A stretch of DNA of 64,000 nucleotides from Leisingera caerulea DSM 24564 (GTDB lineage Bacteria; Pseudomonadota; Alphaproteobacteria; Rhodobacterales; Rhodobacteraceae): positions 252,340-316,339 of the forward strand of contig NZ_KI421514.1 of NCBI RefSeq assembly GCF_000473325.1, in the 5' to 3' direction. Below the pieces are notes generated by a model. The model was not told the DNA's origin, ran no database searches, and saw only the letters and a program-made list of their open reading frames with translations. This document shows positions 35,394 to 44,465 of this stretch, in pieces (within the stretch, counting starts at the first letter, position 1; every line of letters starts with the position of its first letter). A program made the translations under genes and the position numbers.

Positions 35394-36830
35394 ATGCGGA
35401 AGGCAGCCGCCGCCGCGCTGCTGGGACTGGGGCTGTGTTCTGCGCAGCCCCAAGCGCAGGAAACCGGACGGCAACAGGCTCACCTGTCGCTCCAGCAGGG
35501 GCATATTCTGGCGGTGCACGCCTTGAATTCCGGCAACCCGCAGCTGGCGCTGCGGCTGTCGGACGCGCTGCTGCAGGCCGACCGCAAGAACCACCTGGCC
35601 TGGCATCTTCAGGCCGCCGCCTATGCCCAGGCCGGGCAGCCCGCCAAGGGCCGCAAATCCGCCGCCCGCGCCTTCCGCTTTGCCCCCGACGACGCCACCA
35701 AGTACCAGATGGCCCAGCTTGCCTCGCGCCTGGCGTTTCAGGGCGGCAGCGCGGTCCTGTCCCAGTACTGGCTGCGCCGCACGGCCGTCTACGCCCCCGA
35801 CAGCAAAGCCGAAGAGCTGATCGCCAAGGACTATCAGGCGCTGCGCCGCATCAGCCCCTGGTCCTTCCGGCTGAGCGGCGGCCTGAAGCCATCGAACAAC
35901 GTGAACAACGGCTCTGACGCCGCGACGCAGGAAATCGACGGGCTGTCCTCGCATGAAAACAGGTTCGGGCCGCGGGCGATTGCGCTGTCCGGCCTCACCG
36001 GTACCCTTGATGCCGGCATAACCCGCCGCCTGCGCCAGAGCGACGCCAGCCTGACCACGCTCAGCGGACGCCTTTACGTGCAGCGCGTGGCTCTGTCCTC
36101 CAGCGCCAAGGCAAAGGCGGCAGACCTTGCAGCCCGCACCATGACCACAGCACCGCGGAACTCGGAATTCGGATCCACCTACGGCGAGATCACCCTCAGC
36201 CACGCCTTCGCCGCCGGGCCTGCAGACAAGGGCGGCAACGCCCGGATCGCCCTCACTGCCGCCACCTCCTGGTACGGCGGGCAGCGAAACTACAATCTTG
36301 CAAAACTGTCTGCCGCCCGCAGCTGGGCCCTCTCGCCCCGCAGCCGCCTCACCCTCAACGGCAGCGCCGAGCACCGGCTGGATCCGCGCCTGAAAAGCCT
36401 GGAAGCCGATGTCTTCGGCCTTGGGGCGTCGCTGTCGCGCAAGCTCGAAAACGGCGACAGCCTCAGCTTCACCCTCGGCCTGCGCGACACCCGGGCAAAC
36501 AGCGTGAACTCCAGCGGCCATACCGCCACCGTTCACGTCGGCTATGCCTTCGGGCAGCTGGTCGGCCCTGCCAGGATCAGCACCGGCCTGATTTTGGGAA
36601 CCGCGGATTACCCCGACCACACCTTCTTTGACGGCAGCGACTGGCAGCCCATCCCGGGCGGCCGCCAGGACCATTCCGTCTATGCCGATCTGAACCTGTT
36701 CTTCGAAGACTACGACTATGCAGGCTTTGCGCCGATGCTGCGGGTCCGGGCCGGCAAGCGCAGCTCCAACCACAGCCGCTTTGACAGTTCGGAATTCTCC
36801 GTCTCGCTGGGGATCGAGTCAAAATTCTAA
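35394..36830 (+). CDS. Surface lipoprotein assembly modifier (Slam, DUF560 barrel)
   Basis: A 478-residue outer-membrane protein. It has a Sec signal (about 1-22, AAAAALLGLGLCSAQPQA), N-terminal TPR-like helices (about 25-145, with HLSLQQGHILAVHALNSGNP) and then alternating beta strands to the end, which closes with phenylalanine (SLGIESKF) as in outer-membrane barrels. DYAGFAPMLRVRAGKR is typical of the last strands of the DUF560 Slam barrel. Slam proteins translocate surface lipoproteins and are usually paired with one, as here. The ATG is three bases after the lipoprotein stop. Confidence 0.85.
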   Translation: MRKAAAAALLGLGLCSAQPQAQETGRQQAHLSLQQGHILAVHALNSGNPQLALRLSDALLQADRKNHLAWHLQAAAYAQAGQPAKGRKSAARAFRFAPDDATKYQMAQLASRLAFQGGSAVLSQYWLRRTAVYAPDSKAEELIAKDYQALRRISPWSFRLSGGLKPSNNVNNGSDAATQEIDGLSSHENRFGPRAIALSGLTGTLDAGITRRLRQSDASLTTLSGRLYVQRVALSSSAKAKAADLAARTMTTAPRNSEFGSTYGEITLSHAFAAGPADKGGNARIALTAATSWYGGQRNYNLAKLSAARSWALSPRSRLTLNGSAEHRLDPRLKSLEADVFGLGASLSRKLENGDSLSFTLGLRDTRANSVNSSGHTATVHVGYAFGQLVGPARISTGLILGTADYPDHTFFDGSDWQPIPGGRQDHSVYADLNLFFEDYDYAGFAPMLRVRAGKRSSNHSRFDSSEFSVSLGIESKF

Positions 36831-36905
36831 GACCGCCCCGGCGCTTTTGCTGGCCTTCGCGCCGTGGCCCGCTAAAGTCCCTGACAGCGATAACAGGAGA
36901 CCCCC

Positions 36906-37334
36906 ATGCCCCTCAAATACCTGCACACCATGGTCCGGGTGAAGGATCTGGAGAAATCCATGGCTTTCTATGAACTGCTGGGCCTCAAGGAGACCCGCCG
37001 CTGGGAAAACGAACAGGGCCGCTTCACCCTGATCTTCATGGCACCGCCGGGCCAGGAGGAAACCCCGCTGGAGCTGACCTACAACTGGGATGGCGACGAC
37101 GCGCTGCCCGATGACAGCCGCCATTTCGGCCATCTCGCCTATGGGGTGGACGATATCTATGCCACTTGCCAGCACCTGATGGACAATGGCGTCACTATCA
37201 ACCGGCCGCCGCGCGACGGGCATATGGCCTTTGTGCGCTCGCCCGACAATGTGTCGATCGAGCTGCTGCAGAACGGCGACTCGCTGGCCCCGGCGGAACC
37301 TTGGGCGAGCATGGAAAACACCGGCCACTGGTAA
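36906..37334 (+). CDS. gloA: Lactoylglutathione lyase (glyoxalase I)
   Basis: A 142-residue VOC-fold enzyme that isomerises the methylglyoxal-glutathione hemithioacetal. The metal ligands are readable: His in YLHTMVRVKD, Glu in PLELTYNWD, His in FGHLAYGVDD and Glu in SIELLQN. NRPPRDGHMAFVRSPDNV is a standard glyoxalase I segment. The length is that of bacterial GloA. A GC-rich hairpin follows the stop. Confidence 0.95.
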   Translation: MPLKYLHTMVRVKDLEKSMAFYELLGLKETRRWENEQGRFTLIFMAPPGQEETPLELTYNWDGDDALPDDSRHFGHLAYGVDDIYATCQHLMDNGVTINRPPRDGHMAFVRSPDNVSIELLQNGDSLAPAEPWASMENTGHW

Positions 37335-37341
37335 GAGCCGG

Positions 37342-37378
37342 CAGGCCGCGGGGCCCGGCAGGGCCCCGGGTGCGGCCT
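37342..37378 (+). terminator. GC-rich hairpin after gloA
   Basis: CAGGCCGC (37342-37349) pairs with GCGGCCTG (37372-37379), with an inner GGGGCCC/GGGCCCC stem, and T residues follow. A second stem, GCCCTCCGG (37407-37415) / CCGGAGGGC (37422-37430), lies just downstream. Confidence 0.6.
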
Positions 37379-37469
37379 GTGTTTTGGATCGGCTTAAAAG
37401 AAATCAGCCCTCCGGCTTGCACCGGAGGGCGATCAGGCGGCTTCGCACGCCGCGCTTCTGTCCGGACCG

Positions 37470-37661
37470 TCACGCCCGGCGGTTCTGGTATCCGAACGTC
37501 AGCGTCACTTGCGTGCGCTTTCCTGCGATGCAGGGGCTGCCGCCATCGGGACCGTCATCGTCCTCCTCTTCTCCATCATCAAGCAGGGCCGCCTGCATAT
37601 CCTCCAGATCGGCGCTGTGCAGAAAGCCCGCGCCGCTCAGCGGATGGGTGAACTGGAACAT
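37470..37661 (-). CDS. Small acidic protein, unknown
   Basis: A 63-residue protein, MFQFTHPLSGAGFLHSADLE then a very acidic run DDGEEEDDDGPDGG and a C terminus with strand-forming TQVTLTFGYQNRR. The ATG at 37661 is behind GGGAGG with good spacing. It is 13 bases after the DUF465-like gene, so the two are probably co-transcribed from the divergent promoter of the OxyR-like regulator. No family recognised. Confidence 0.55.
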   Translation of the reverse strand: MFQFTHPLSGAGFLHSADLEDMQAALLDDGEEEDDDGPDGGSPCIAGKRTQVTLTFGYQNRRA

Positions 37662-37674
37662 TACCGCCGCCTCC

Positions 37675-37914
37675 CTATGCCGATTGCTGCTGATTGAAGC
37701 CCGGCAGCCCGCTGCGGCGCAACTGACCCAGGCAGCGCATGATCTCATCCTTGGTCCGCAGGCGCTGGCGCTTCAGCCCTTGCAGCATCATGCTGCACGG
37801 CGACGGGCGTTTCAGCTCCTTGGCGATTTTCGCCTTCAGCGACTGATGTTTCAGGCGCAGCTTCGCCAGCCTCACCTGCAGCGAGAAAACCTTTACCCGT
37901 GGACTGTTGTTCAT
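37675..37914 (-). CDS. DUF465 (YdcH-like) small coiled-coil protein
   Basis: A 79-residue basic, helical protein. RLAKLRLKHQSLKAKIAKEL and LQGLKRQRLRTKDEIMRCL follow the DUF465/YdcH pattern of two helices with the LKxxKLxLKDEI motif. The ATG at 37914 has GGAGG before it. It is divergent from the OxyR-like regulator, and the ATAG-N7-CTAT box lies between them, so it is a likely regulator target. Role unknown. Confidence 0.65.
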   Translation of the reverse strand: MNNSPRVKVFSLQVRLAKLRLKHQSLKAKIAKELKRPSPCSMMLQGLKRQRLRTKDEIMRCLGQLRRSGLPGFNQQQSA

Positions 37915-38019
37915 CAATTGCCTCCTTTTTCCTGTGTCAGGCGGCGCGGCAAGCCGCGGCCTCACAGTCAAGATGGGCAGGCATTGCATTTTAAGAACCC
38001 AATACTATTGTCCTTTAAG

Positions 38020-38034
38020 ATAGGTTTTTCCTAT
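38020..38034. promoter_or_regulatory. OxyR-type ATAG-N7-CTAT site in the divergent promoter
   Basis: ATAG (38020-38023), seven bases, CTAT (38031-38034) matches exactly the half-site of the OxyR consensus. It lies 21 bases before the OxyR-like ATG and about 105 bases from the divergent DUF465-like gene. A further CTAT at 38005-38008 is not at the canonical spacing. Confidence 0.65.
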
Positions 38035-38055
38035 ATCTTGCGAGGAGAGCCACAG

Positions 38056-38979
38056 ATGCCGGAAATCACCCTGCGCCAGCTCCGCTATTTCGCCGTCCTC
38101 AGCAACGCCTTGCAGTACCGCAGCGCAGCCCGGCAACTGGGGATCAGCCAGCCCTCCCTCAGCTTGCAGATCGCCGCCCTGGAGAAAGCCCTGGATACCC
38201 GGCTGATCGAACGGCGGCGCAACGGCCTGATCCTGACCCCGGCAGGGCGCAACACCGCGGCCCAGGCCGAAAGGATCCTGCAGGACGTGGAACGGCTCAG
38301 CCAAACCGCCGGCGCCTCCGGCAACGCTCTGGACGGCACCCTGCGGCTGGGGTCTTCGCCGACAATCGGCCCCTACCTGCTGCCGCGGGTGCTGCGGCGC
38401 CTGCATCAGTCTTTTCCGGACCTCAAGCTGGTCATCCGCGACGCTCCCCCGCGCGAGCTGACCGAGGATCTGCTGGCGGGCCGGCACGATCTGATCCTGA
38501 CCCAGCTGCCGGTGCCGCGCGATGACATCCGCCACACCTTCCTGTTCCGGGAGCCGCTGAGCCTGGCCGTGGCCCGGGATCATCCCCTGGCCGGCCGGAG
38601 CCGGGTGAAGACCGCGGATCTGGACGGGGAGAACCTGCTCAGCCTCAACCCGTCTTACACGCTGAGCCGCCAGGTATCGCAGCTCTGCGCGGCATCGGGG
38701 GCGAACCTGCGCGAGGATTTCGAAGGCACCAGCCTTGATGCGCTCCGCCAGATGGTATCGCTCGGCATGGGCGCAACCCTGCTGCCTGCGCTTTATGTCG
38801 AGTCCGAGGTGAAACGCGGCGAAGGCGATGTCGCCGTGGTTCCCATGCAACCGCTGCTTTACCGGCAGGCAGGCCTCGCCTGGCGCCGCAGCAGCGGCAG
38901 CCCGCCTGCCTTCCTAATGCTTGCAGATTTCATCCGCAGCGTCATCGAGCAGGAGTTTGCCAATCAGGTGATTTTGTAA
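38056..38979 (+). CDS. OxyR-like LysR-family regulator lacking the peroxidatic cysteine
   Basis: A 307-residue LysR-type regulator. The winged helix is at residues 1-65 (TLRQLRYFAVL, SQPSLSLQIAALEKAL) and the effector domain is at 90-300. The C-terminal half reads like OxyR: EDFEGTSLDALRQMV and GATLLPALYVE are hallmark segments. In OxyR the sensing pair lies in a GHCxxxxxxxxC stretch. Here the first cysteine position is Thr202 while the second, Cys211, is kept. So peroxide sensing by a disulfide is unlikely. The ATG at 38056 has GAGGAG before it. An OxyR-type box lies just upstream. Confidence 0.85.
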   Translation: MPEITLRQLRYFAVLSNALQYRSAARQLGISQPSLSLQIAALEKALDTRLIERRRNGLILTPAGRNTAAQAERILQDVERLSQTAGASGNALDGTLRLGSSPTIGPYLLPRVLRRLHQSFPDLKLVIRDAPPRELTEDLLAGRHDLILTQLPVPRDDIRHTFLFREPLSLAVARDHPLAGRSRVKTADLDGENLLSLNPSYTLSRQVSQLCAASGANLREDFEGTSLDALRQMVSLGMGATLLPALYVESEVKRGEGDVAVVPMQPLLYRQAGLAWRRSSGSPPAFLMLADFIRSVIEQEFANQVIL

Positions 38980-39512
38980 GGCAGAGTGGCACCGCCGCCG
39001 GGCTGCCCTCAGCCAGTCTCAGTCTGCTGCCGCCACTGGCAGCCGCAGCTGCCCCCTTGGGCCTGGGGGACCGGACGGAACCCGGCCCGCTGCCGGCCCG
39101 CCCCGGCCCGTCCGGGCGTTGCAAGCGCGGCGGCCGGAGCCGCGCAGGCGTCAGCAGCCGCATGACGCCGTAAAACGCAAATGACCCCGCATAACGCAAA
39201 AAACCGGCACAGCGCCTGTCCGGTGCTGTCCGTGCCTGGCGGTGCAATGACCCGCCTTCCGGTTTTCTGAAAAACACAAACCAATAACAATTTCCCGCCT
39301 AAGCAGGACCAGCCGCCCCGGGACAAAATCCTCTCGCGGCAGCAAGGGCGGTCACTTCTGCAACCTTCAGCCGTGGCCCCGTGCGGGTCCCGGCGCTTTG
39401 CCCTTCAATACAGCCGGAGCACGGTTTCCCCTCATGCCCCGATTTGGCCTGCCGGTGCTTTGCCGGTGTTTTGCGGCCCGTTGCCCACCGGAACCCTCTC
39501 CCGGCCAGCGCC
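38980..39512. other. 533-base gap without a convincing gene
   Basis: No ORF here has a plausible start and family match; the minus-strand ORFs are low-complexity shadows. A long-range inverted repeat AAAACCGG (39200-39207) / CCGGTTTT (39259-39266) with a shared AACGCAAA motif around 39175-39200 is the only structure seen. Confidence 0.6.
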
Positions 39513-40010
39513 TTAGTAGATATAGCGGATCTGATCCGACCAGTAGCGCTCCACCCGCTTGAGCGAGGCGGTGATATCCTCAATCCCCTGCGAGGAGATC
39601 ACGTTCTTGCCCTCCAGCCCCTCGGCATGGCGGGAGAACAGCGCCGACACGATATCGCGGATCTCGCGGCCGCGCGGGGTCAGCCGCACCCGCACCGAGC
39701 GGCGGTCGATTTCACAGCGCTGGTGGTGCATATAGCCCATCTCGACCAGCTTCTTCAGGTTGTAGCTGACATTGCTGCCCTGATAGTAACCGCGGGTCTT
39801 CAATTCCCCGGCAGTCACCTCGTTGTCACCGATGTTGAACAGCAAAAGCGCCTGAACCGCGTTGATTTCCAGCACGCCAACGCGTTCAAACTCGTCCTTG
39901 ATGACATCCAGCAGCAGACGGTGGAGACGCTCGACAAGGGCCAGCGCCTCCAGGTAGCCAGTCATGAAACCTTTCCGGTCTGTCTGGCCAATTGGCATTT
40001 CCATACTCAT
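39513..40010 (-). CDS. MarR-family winged-helix regulator
   Basis: A 165-residue MarR-like regulator. LEALALVERLHRLLLDVIKD opens the helical dimer interface. EINAVQALLLFNIG, then GELKTRGYYQGSNVSYNLKK, gives the recognition helix, and RRSVRVRLTPRGREI is the beta wing. The GYYQGSNVSYNL pattern is that of the LdtR/PetP alphaproteobacterial subgroup rather than classical MarR. The chosen ATG at 40010 follows GGAG with six bases; longer starts are in frame. No drug or efflux gene is next to it. Confidence 0.82.
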   Translation of the reverse strand: MSMEMPIGQTDRKGFMTGYLEALALVERLHRLLLDVIKDEFERVGVLEINAVQALLLFNIGDNEVTAGELKTRGYYQGSNVSYNLKKLVEMGYMHHQRCEIDRRSVRVRLTPRGREIRDIVSALFSRHAEGLEGKNVISSQGIEDITASLKRVERYWSDQIRYIY

Positions 40011-40086
40011 TCGCATCTCCGACTCGAATTTGCTTCTAAGACAAGATGCCAACAATTCCCGAAAAATCGGTTAAGCCGGTATTTTA

Positions 40087-40344
40087 TTATTTTTGGTAGG
40101 TTTGCGCTATGTCCGCGACCAGTGCGCGGAACCGCTCTCGCGGCTCCGCCTGGCCGGTCACCCACTGGTACAGATCCTGGTCGTTTTCGTGCAACAGCTG
40201 GTCATAAAGATCCAGCTGCGCAGCGTCCATCTGCTCCAGATTCGCGGCTGCAAAGGCCGACAGCAGGATATCCATTTCCTTGATACCCCGGCGCATAGAG
40301 CGCATCTGCAGCCGCTTCAGGCGGATGGTCCGGTCTTCCTGCAT
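40087..40344 (-). CDS. sdhE: Succinate dehydrogenase assembly factor 2 (FAD assembly factor)
   Basis: An 85-residue SdhE/SDHAF2 protein that helps attach FAD covalently to SdhA. RTIRLKRLQMRSMRRGIKEM is the invariant opening with the RGxxE motif (RRGIKE), followed by DLYDQLLHENDQDLYQWVTG. It is next to an XRE regulator gene; the start is uncertain. The ATG at 40344 gives a normal length, while an ATG at 40380 would overlap the upstream stop by 29 bases. No sdh operon is in the window. Confidence 0.92.
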   Translation of the reverse strand: MQEDRTIRLKRLQMRSMRRGIKEMDILLSAFAAANLEQMDAAQLDLYDQLLHENDQDLYQWVTGQAEPRERFRALVADIAQTYQK

Positions 40345-40351
40345 CCTGGTC

Positions 40352-40768
40352 TCAGGCGACTTCTGTGGTCTGGCCGTCATTGACCTGAAGCAGGGTCCGC
40401 AGCTTCTTCTCCAGGCGTGCAGCCCGCTCCGCATTCTGGCGCATTTCGCTGCGCAGATCACGCAACTCGTTCAGAACGCTTGTGAAATCGCCTGCTTCCA
40501 GCTCCAGCGGCGCCGGTTCCGACATGCCTTCGCCTTCGCCGGTCAGCAGCCAGGACATCGACACGTTCAACACGCCGGCCAGCATCGTCAGCTTGTTGGC
40601 GCGCGGCTCCGCCAGGTCGCGTTCCCAGGCGCTGAGCGTGGACTTCTTGATCCCAAGCCGGCGCGCGAGCTGGCCCTGGGTCATCCCGGCAGCTTCCCGT
40701 GCAGCCGCCACGCGGTCGCCAAATGTCGCTGCGTCCGGGCCGTACCAGTCTGTAGTCTGCTCCGTCAT
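40352..40768 (-). CDS. XRE-family helix-turn-helix regulator with coiled-coil tail
   Basis: A 138-residue protein. The Cro/CI-type HTH is at about residues 18-72 (RVAAAREAAGMTQGQLARRL, KKSTLSAWERDLAEPRANKL). A SMSWLLTGEGEG linker follows, then a heptad-like coiled coil LNELRDLRSEMRQNAERAAR. The architecture suggests a dimeric regulator. It lies seven bases upstream of sdhE on the same strand and divergent from aspartate aminotransferase, 97 bases away; regulation of either is possible but unproven. Confidence 0.88.
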   Translation of the reverse strand: MTEQTTDWYGPDAATFGDRVAAAREAAGMTQGQLARRLGIKKSTLSAWERDLAEPRANKLTMLAGVLNVSMSWLLTGEGEGMSEPAPLELEAGDFTSVLNELRDLRSEMRQNAERAARLEKKLRTLLQVNDGQTTEVA

Positions 40769-40828
40769 TGCCAGTTCTCCTAATCCAGTTTGAACGCGGC
40801 TTGATCGCCGTTAAGCCGCACCCTATGA

Positions 40829-42067
<1,239 letters not shown>

Positions 42068-42081
42068 ACAGGAGACCAGGC

Positions 42082-42495
42082 ATGAGCGCAGATCTGCCGG
42101 AGTATTATTTCCGCGTCCGTGAAAACGGCGCTTTTGTCTTCCGCGTCGATACCGAGAACCGCCAGCGGCGGATCGAGATGGACCAGATCGCCGTTGTGAA
42201 CATCCGCAACGGCGAGATCAAACCGCACGGCCAGCGCCAGCTCAGCGATCAGGACATGGCCGAGATCAAGTCGTGGATGGCGGCCCGCACCGCCACCCTC
42301 GCCGCCCGCGATACCGACGACATTCACCGGGCCATCGACCATCTGAACCTGACCGCCCACTGGGCCAACAGCCGCGCCACGGATGAGCAACTGGAAGACG
42401 TCACCGACGCCCTGCTGCTGGCAATGCACGACCTGCGAAGCGTGCTGGTGCGCAAGAAGGCCGACCGGCTGATCAAGGCCCGAGGCGGCGCATAA
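42082..42495 (+). CDS. Conserved hypothetical protein
   Basis: A 137-residue soluble protein, MSADLPEYYFRVRENGAFVF RVD-type opening with strand-like first third, then helices (DMAEIKSWMAARTATLAARD, LEDVTDALLLAMHDLRSVLV). No domain family is recognised. It is co-directional with aatA, 14 bases behind its stop, and so likely in the same transcript. Looks like a Rhodobacteraceae-specific protein. Confidence 0.65.
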   Translation: MSADLPEYYFRVRENGAFVFRVDTENRQRRIEMDQIAVVNIRNGEIKPHGQRQLSDQDMAEIKSWMAARTATLAARDTDDIHRAIDHLNLTAHWANSRATDEQLEDVTDALLLAMHDLRSVLVRKKADRLIKARGGA

Positions 42496-42516
42496 GCCAT
42501 CCGGCGCGCGGCCGGT

Positions 42517-43281
42517 TCAGCCGCAGAACAGCGAGCGCACCGTATAAGACCGGAACCGCGCCGGCGGCCGCTGCCCGACCCGGCTCTCCAGCCCCGAAGC
42601 ACGCGGCGGCAGCAGCGGGTTGCCCAGCAGAAACAGGCTGCGCTGCCACTGCTCCAGCGGCGTTCCGGCCCGCGGCCCGCCCAGTTGCAGCCGCCACTGC
42701 AGATGCAATATGCCCCGTGACCGCGCATCGCCGCCCAAATGGAACTGGCGCAAGGGCTGCGCGCGCCCTGGCAGCAGCTCCGGCGCCTCCAGGCTGGCGA
42801 TCTGGCAGATGTACTGCGCCTTCACCGCCGCTTGCAGGCCGCCGCCCGGCGGCTCCCGCGACAGGGTCACCACATGGCCGCCTTTGATACCGGCCCCGCG
42901 GATGGCAAATTCCAGCGGATACGGCAGCTCAAACCGCTGCGTTTGCGCCCCCGGCCCGAACAGCCGCTCCTCGCCCTGCCAGCGCTTGCCGCTGGCAAAG
43001 CGCAGCACATAGCGCCCCGGCGGCACCAGCACCTTGAAGAACTTGCCGCCCTCGATATAGGCCCCCAAAGCCGCCGCGCCGGTTCCCGCATCGCTGAGGA
43101 TGAGGTAATAATCCGCCCCCGCCGGCGTCCTGACCTGCAGCGGAAACACCGCGGGCAGCCCGGTGCGGTTCCACATCAGCCCGGCCCGCGGCGGCGCTGC
43201 CATCAGTGCCAGCGGCACAAGGCAGGCCAGCAGCACGGCCAGCAGCCGGCCTGCGCCTTTTTCAGCACATCTGAATGTCAT
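42517..43281 (-). CDS. Secreted hypothetical protein
   Basis: A 254-residue protein with a signal-like N terminus (GRLLAVLLACLVPLALMAAP) followed by beta-rich text with LILSDAGTGAAALGAYIEGG and FFKVLVPPGRYVLRFASGK. The segment PPGRYVLRFASG is typical of bacterial carbohydrate-associated or carboxypeptidase-regulatory-like domains, but I am unsure. The C-terminal 100 residues are rich in arginine and glutamine. AGGAGG precedes the ATG at 43281. No partner is adjacent. Confidence 0.6.
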   Translation of the reverse strand: MTFRCAEKGAGRLLAVLLACLVPLALMAAPPRAGLMWNRTGLPAVFPLQVRTPAGADYYLILSDAGTGAAALGAYIEGGKFFKVLVPPGRYVLRFASGKRWQGEERLFGPGAQTQRFELPYPLEFAIRGAGIKGGHVVTLSREPPGGGLQAAVKAQYICQIASLEAPELLPGRAQPLRQFHLGGDARSRGILHLQWRLQLGGPRAGTPLEQWQRSLFLLGNPLLPPRASGLESRVGQRPPARFRSYTVRSLFCG

Positions 43282-43459
43282 CGCAGCCTCCTTACCGCCA
43301 CTGCTGCGCGGCTGCTGCCAGACTAACACAAATGCCGCGCGGCCAGCGCAGCCGCCCTGCAAACCCTGCGGTTTCTGCCCCCGGCCAGACCGCCCCGCCG
43401 GAACAATCAGCCAGCCGGGACGTTGGTTTTCCATCCACACGAGAAACAGGAGCAAGACC

Positions 43460-43822
43460 ATGCAACAGGCTCAACACGGCTCTGGCGGCAGCCTCGTCTC
43501 GACAAATGAGATCACCGGCACCGCGGTCTACGGCGAAACCGGCGAAAAAGCCGGTACCATTGACCACCTGATGATCGACAAGACGTCGGGCAAGGCAGCC
43601 TATGCAATCATGACATTCGGCGGCTTCCTGGGCCTTGGCGAACAGGAATTCGTCATTCCCTGGGGTGCACTTTCATACGACAGCGGCCTGGACGGGTACC
43701 GCACCAGCATTACCCCGGACCAGCTGGAAAGCGCCCCGGCCCAGTACGAGGGCTGGCACCGTGACCGCAAGCACGAGGAAAGCATCTACGACCATTACCA
43801 CGTACCCTATTACTGGTTCTGA
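43460..43822 (+). CDS. PRC-barrel domain protein
   Basis: A 120-residue small beta-barrel. LVSTNEITGTAVYGETGEKA, then GTIDHLMIDKTSGKAAYAIM and TFGGFLGLGEQEFVIPWGAL give the PRC-barrel pattern found in photosynthetic reaction centre H subunits and RimM. A tyrosine/histidine-rich tail (HYHVPYYWF) ends it. AGGAG precedes the ATG. Roseobacter copies of this family are often stress-associated; function here is unknown. Confidence 0.88.
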   Translation: MQQAQHGSGGSLVSTNEITGTAVYGETGEKAGTIDHLMIDKTSGKAAYAIMTFGGFLGLGEQEFVIPWGALSYDSGLDGYRTSITPDQLESAPAQYEGWHRDRKHEESIYDHYHVPYYWF

Positions 43823-43846
43823 TCGCCCAGCCCCAGCCCGGCGCCC

Positions 43847-44293
43847 CTATTCGGCGATGTCCTCCGCCCACAGCTCCGGCTTTTCGCGGATGAACCGCTG
43901 CATTAGCGCGATGCAGTCCGGGTCCTCGGCAATCACCACCTCGACCCCGCGGGAGCGCAGGAACTCTTCGTTGCCGCCGAAATTCTGCGCGTCGCCGATC
44001 ACCACCCGCGGGATACCGAACTGCACGATGGTGCCGCTGCACATCATGCAAGGCGACAGCGAGGTGTACAGCACCGTATCGCGATAGGACGCCTGCCGCC
44101 CCGCCTTGCGCAGCGCATCCATCTCGCCGTGGGCAATCGGGTCGCCCTTCTGCACCCGCTGGTTGCGCCCCTGCGCCACCACCTGGCCGCCCCGCGCCAG
44201 CACCGATCCGATCGGGCAGCCGCCCTCATCAAATCCCGCCTTGGCTTCTTCATAGGCGATCCGCAGCAGGCGCTTGTCGTCGTCGGTCATCAT
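43847..44293 (-). CDS. Cytosine deaminase of the small yeast (Fcy1) type
   Basis: A 148-residue zinc deaminase. Zinc ligands and the acid are His55, Glu57, Cys82 and Cys85 (HGEMD and PCMMC). Unlike bacterial CodA it matches the yeast fold: AYEEAKAGFDEGGCPIGSVL near the start, LYTSLSPCMMCSGTIVQFGI and the conserved ending IREKPELWAEDIAE, parallel to the Fcy1 ending. It should convert cytosine to uracil, though related deaminases of this small class act on other bases. The start is an ATG at 44293; an overlapping ATG at 44290 is equally possible. Confidence 0.8.
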   Translation of the reverse strand: MMTDDDKRLLRIAYEEAKAGFDEGGCPIGSVLARGGQVVAQGRNQRVQKGDPIAHGEMDALRKAGRQASYRDTVLYTSLSPCMMCSGTIVQFGIPRVVIGDAQNFGGNEEFLRSRGVEVVIAEDPDCIALMQRFIREKPELWAEDIAE

Positions 44294-44465
44294 GGGCAAT
44301 GGGCCTTCCGGTTGCAAAATCAGACTGTTCAAAGACCCTGCCCCCAGCGCAGATGGCGGTCAACCCTGCCCCGCGCTCCTCAGCAAGAGGCTGGAGTGAA
44401 ACGCCTCCCCATGCCACACTCGCCAAGGCCGGGGGCTGCCCGGGCCAAGCCTTGGGAGGGCCGCC

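Noticed and set aside
38942..39345. Minus-strand ORFs in the 533-base gap after the OxyR-like gene
   Set aside because: Arginine/proline/glycine-rich translations without ribosome-binding site or family; typical of GC-rich non-coding sequence.
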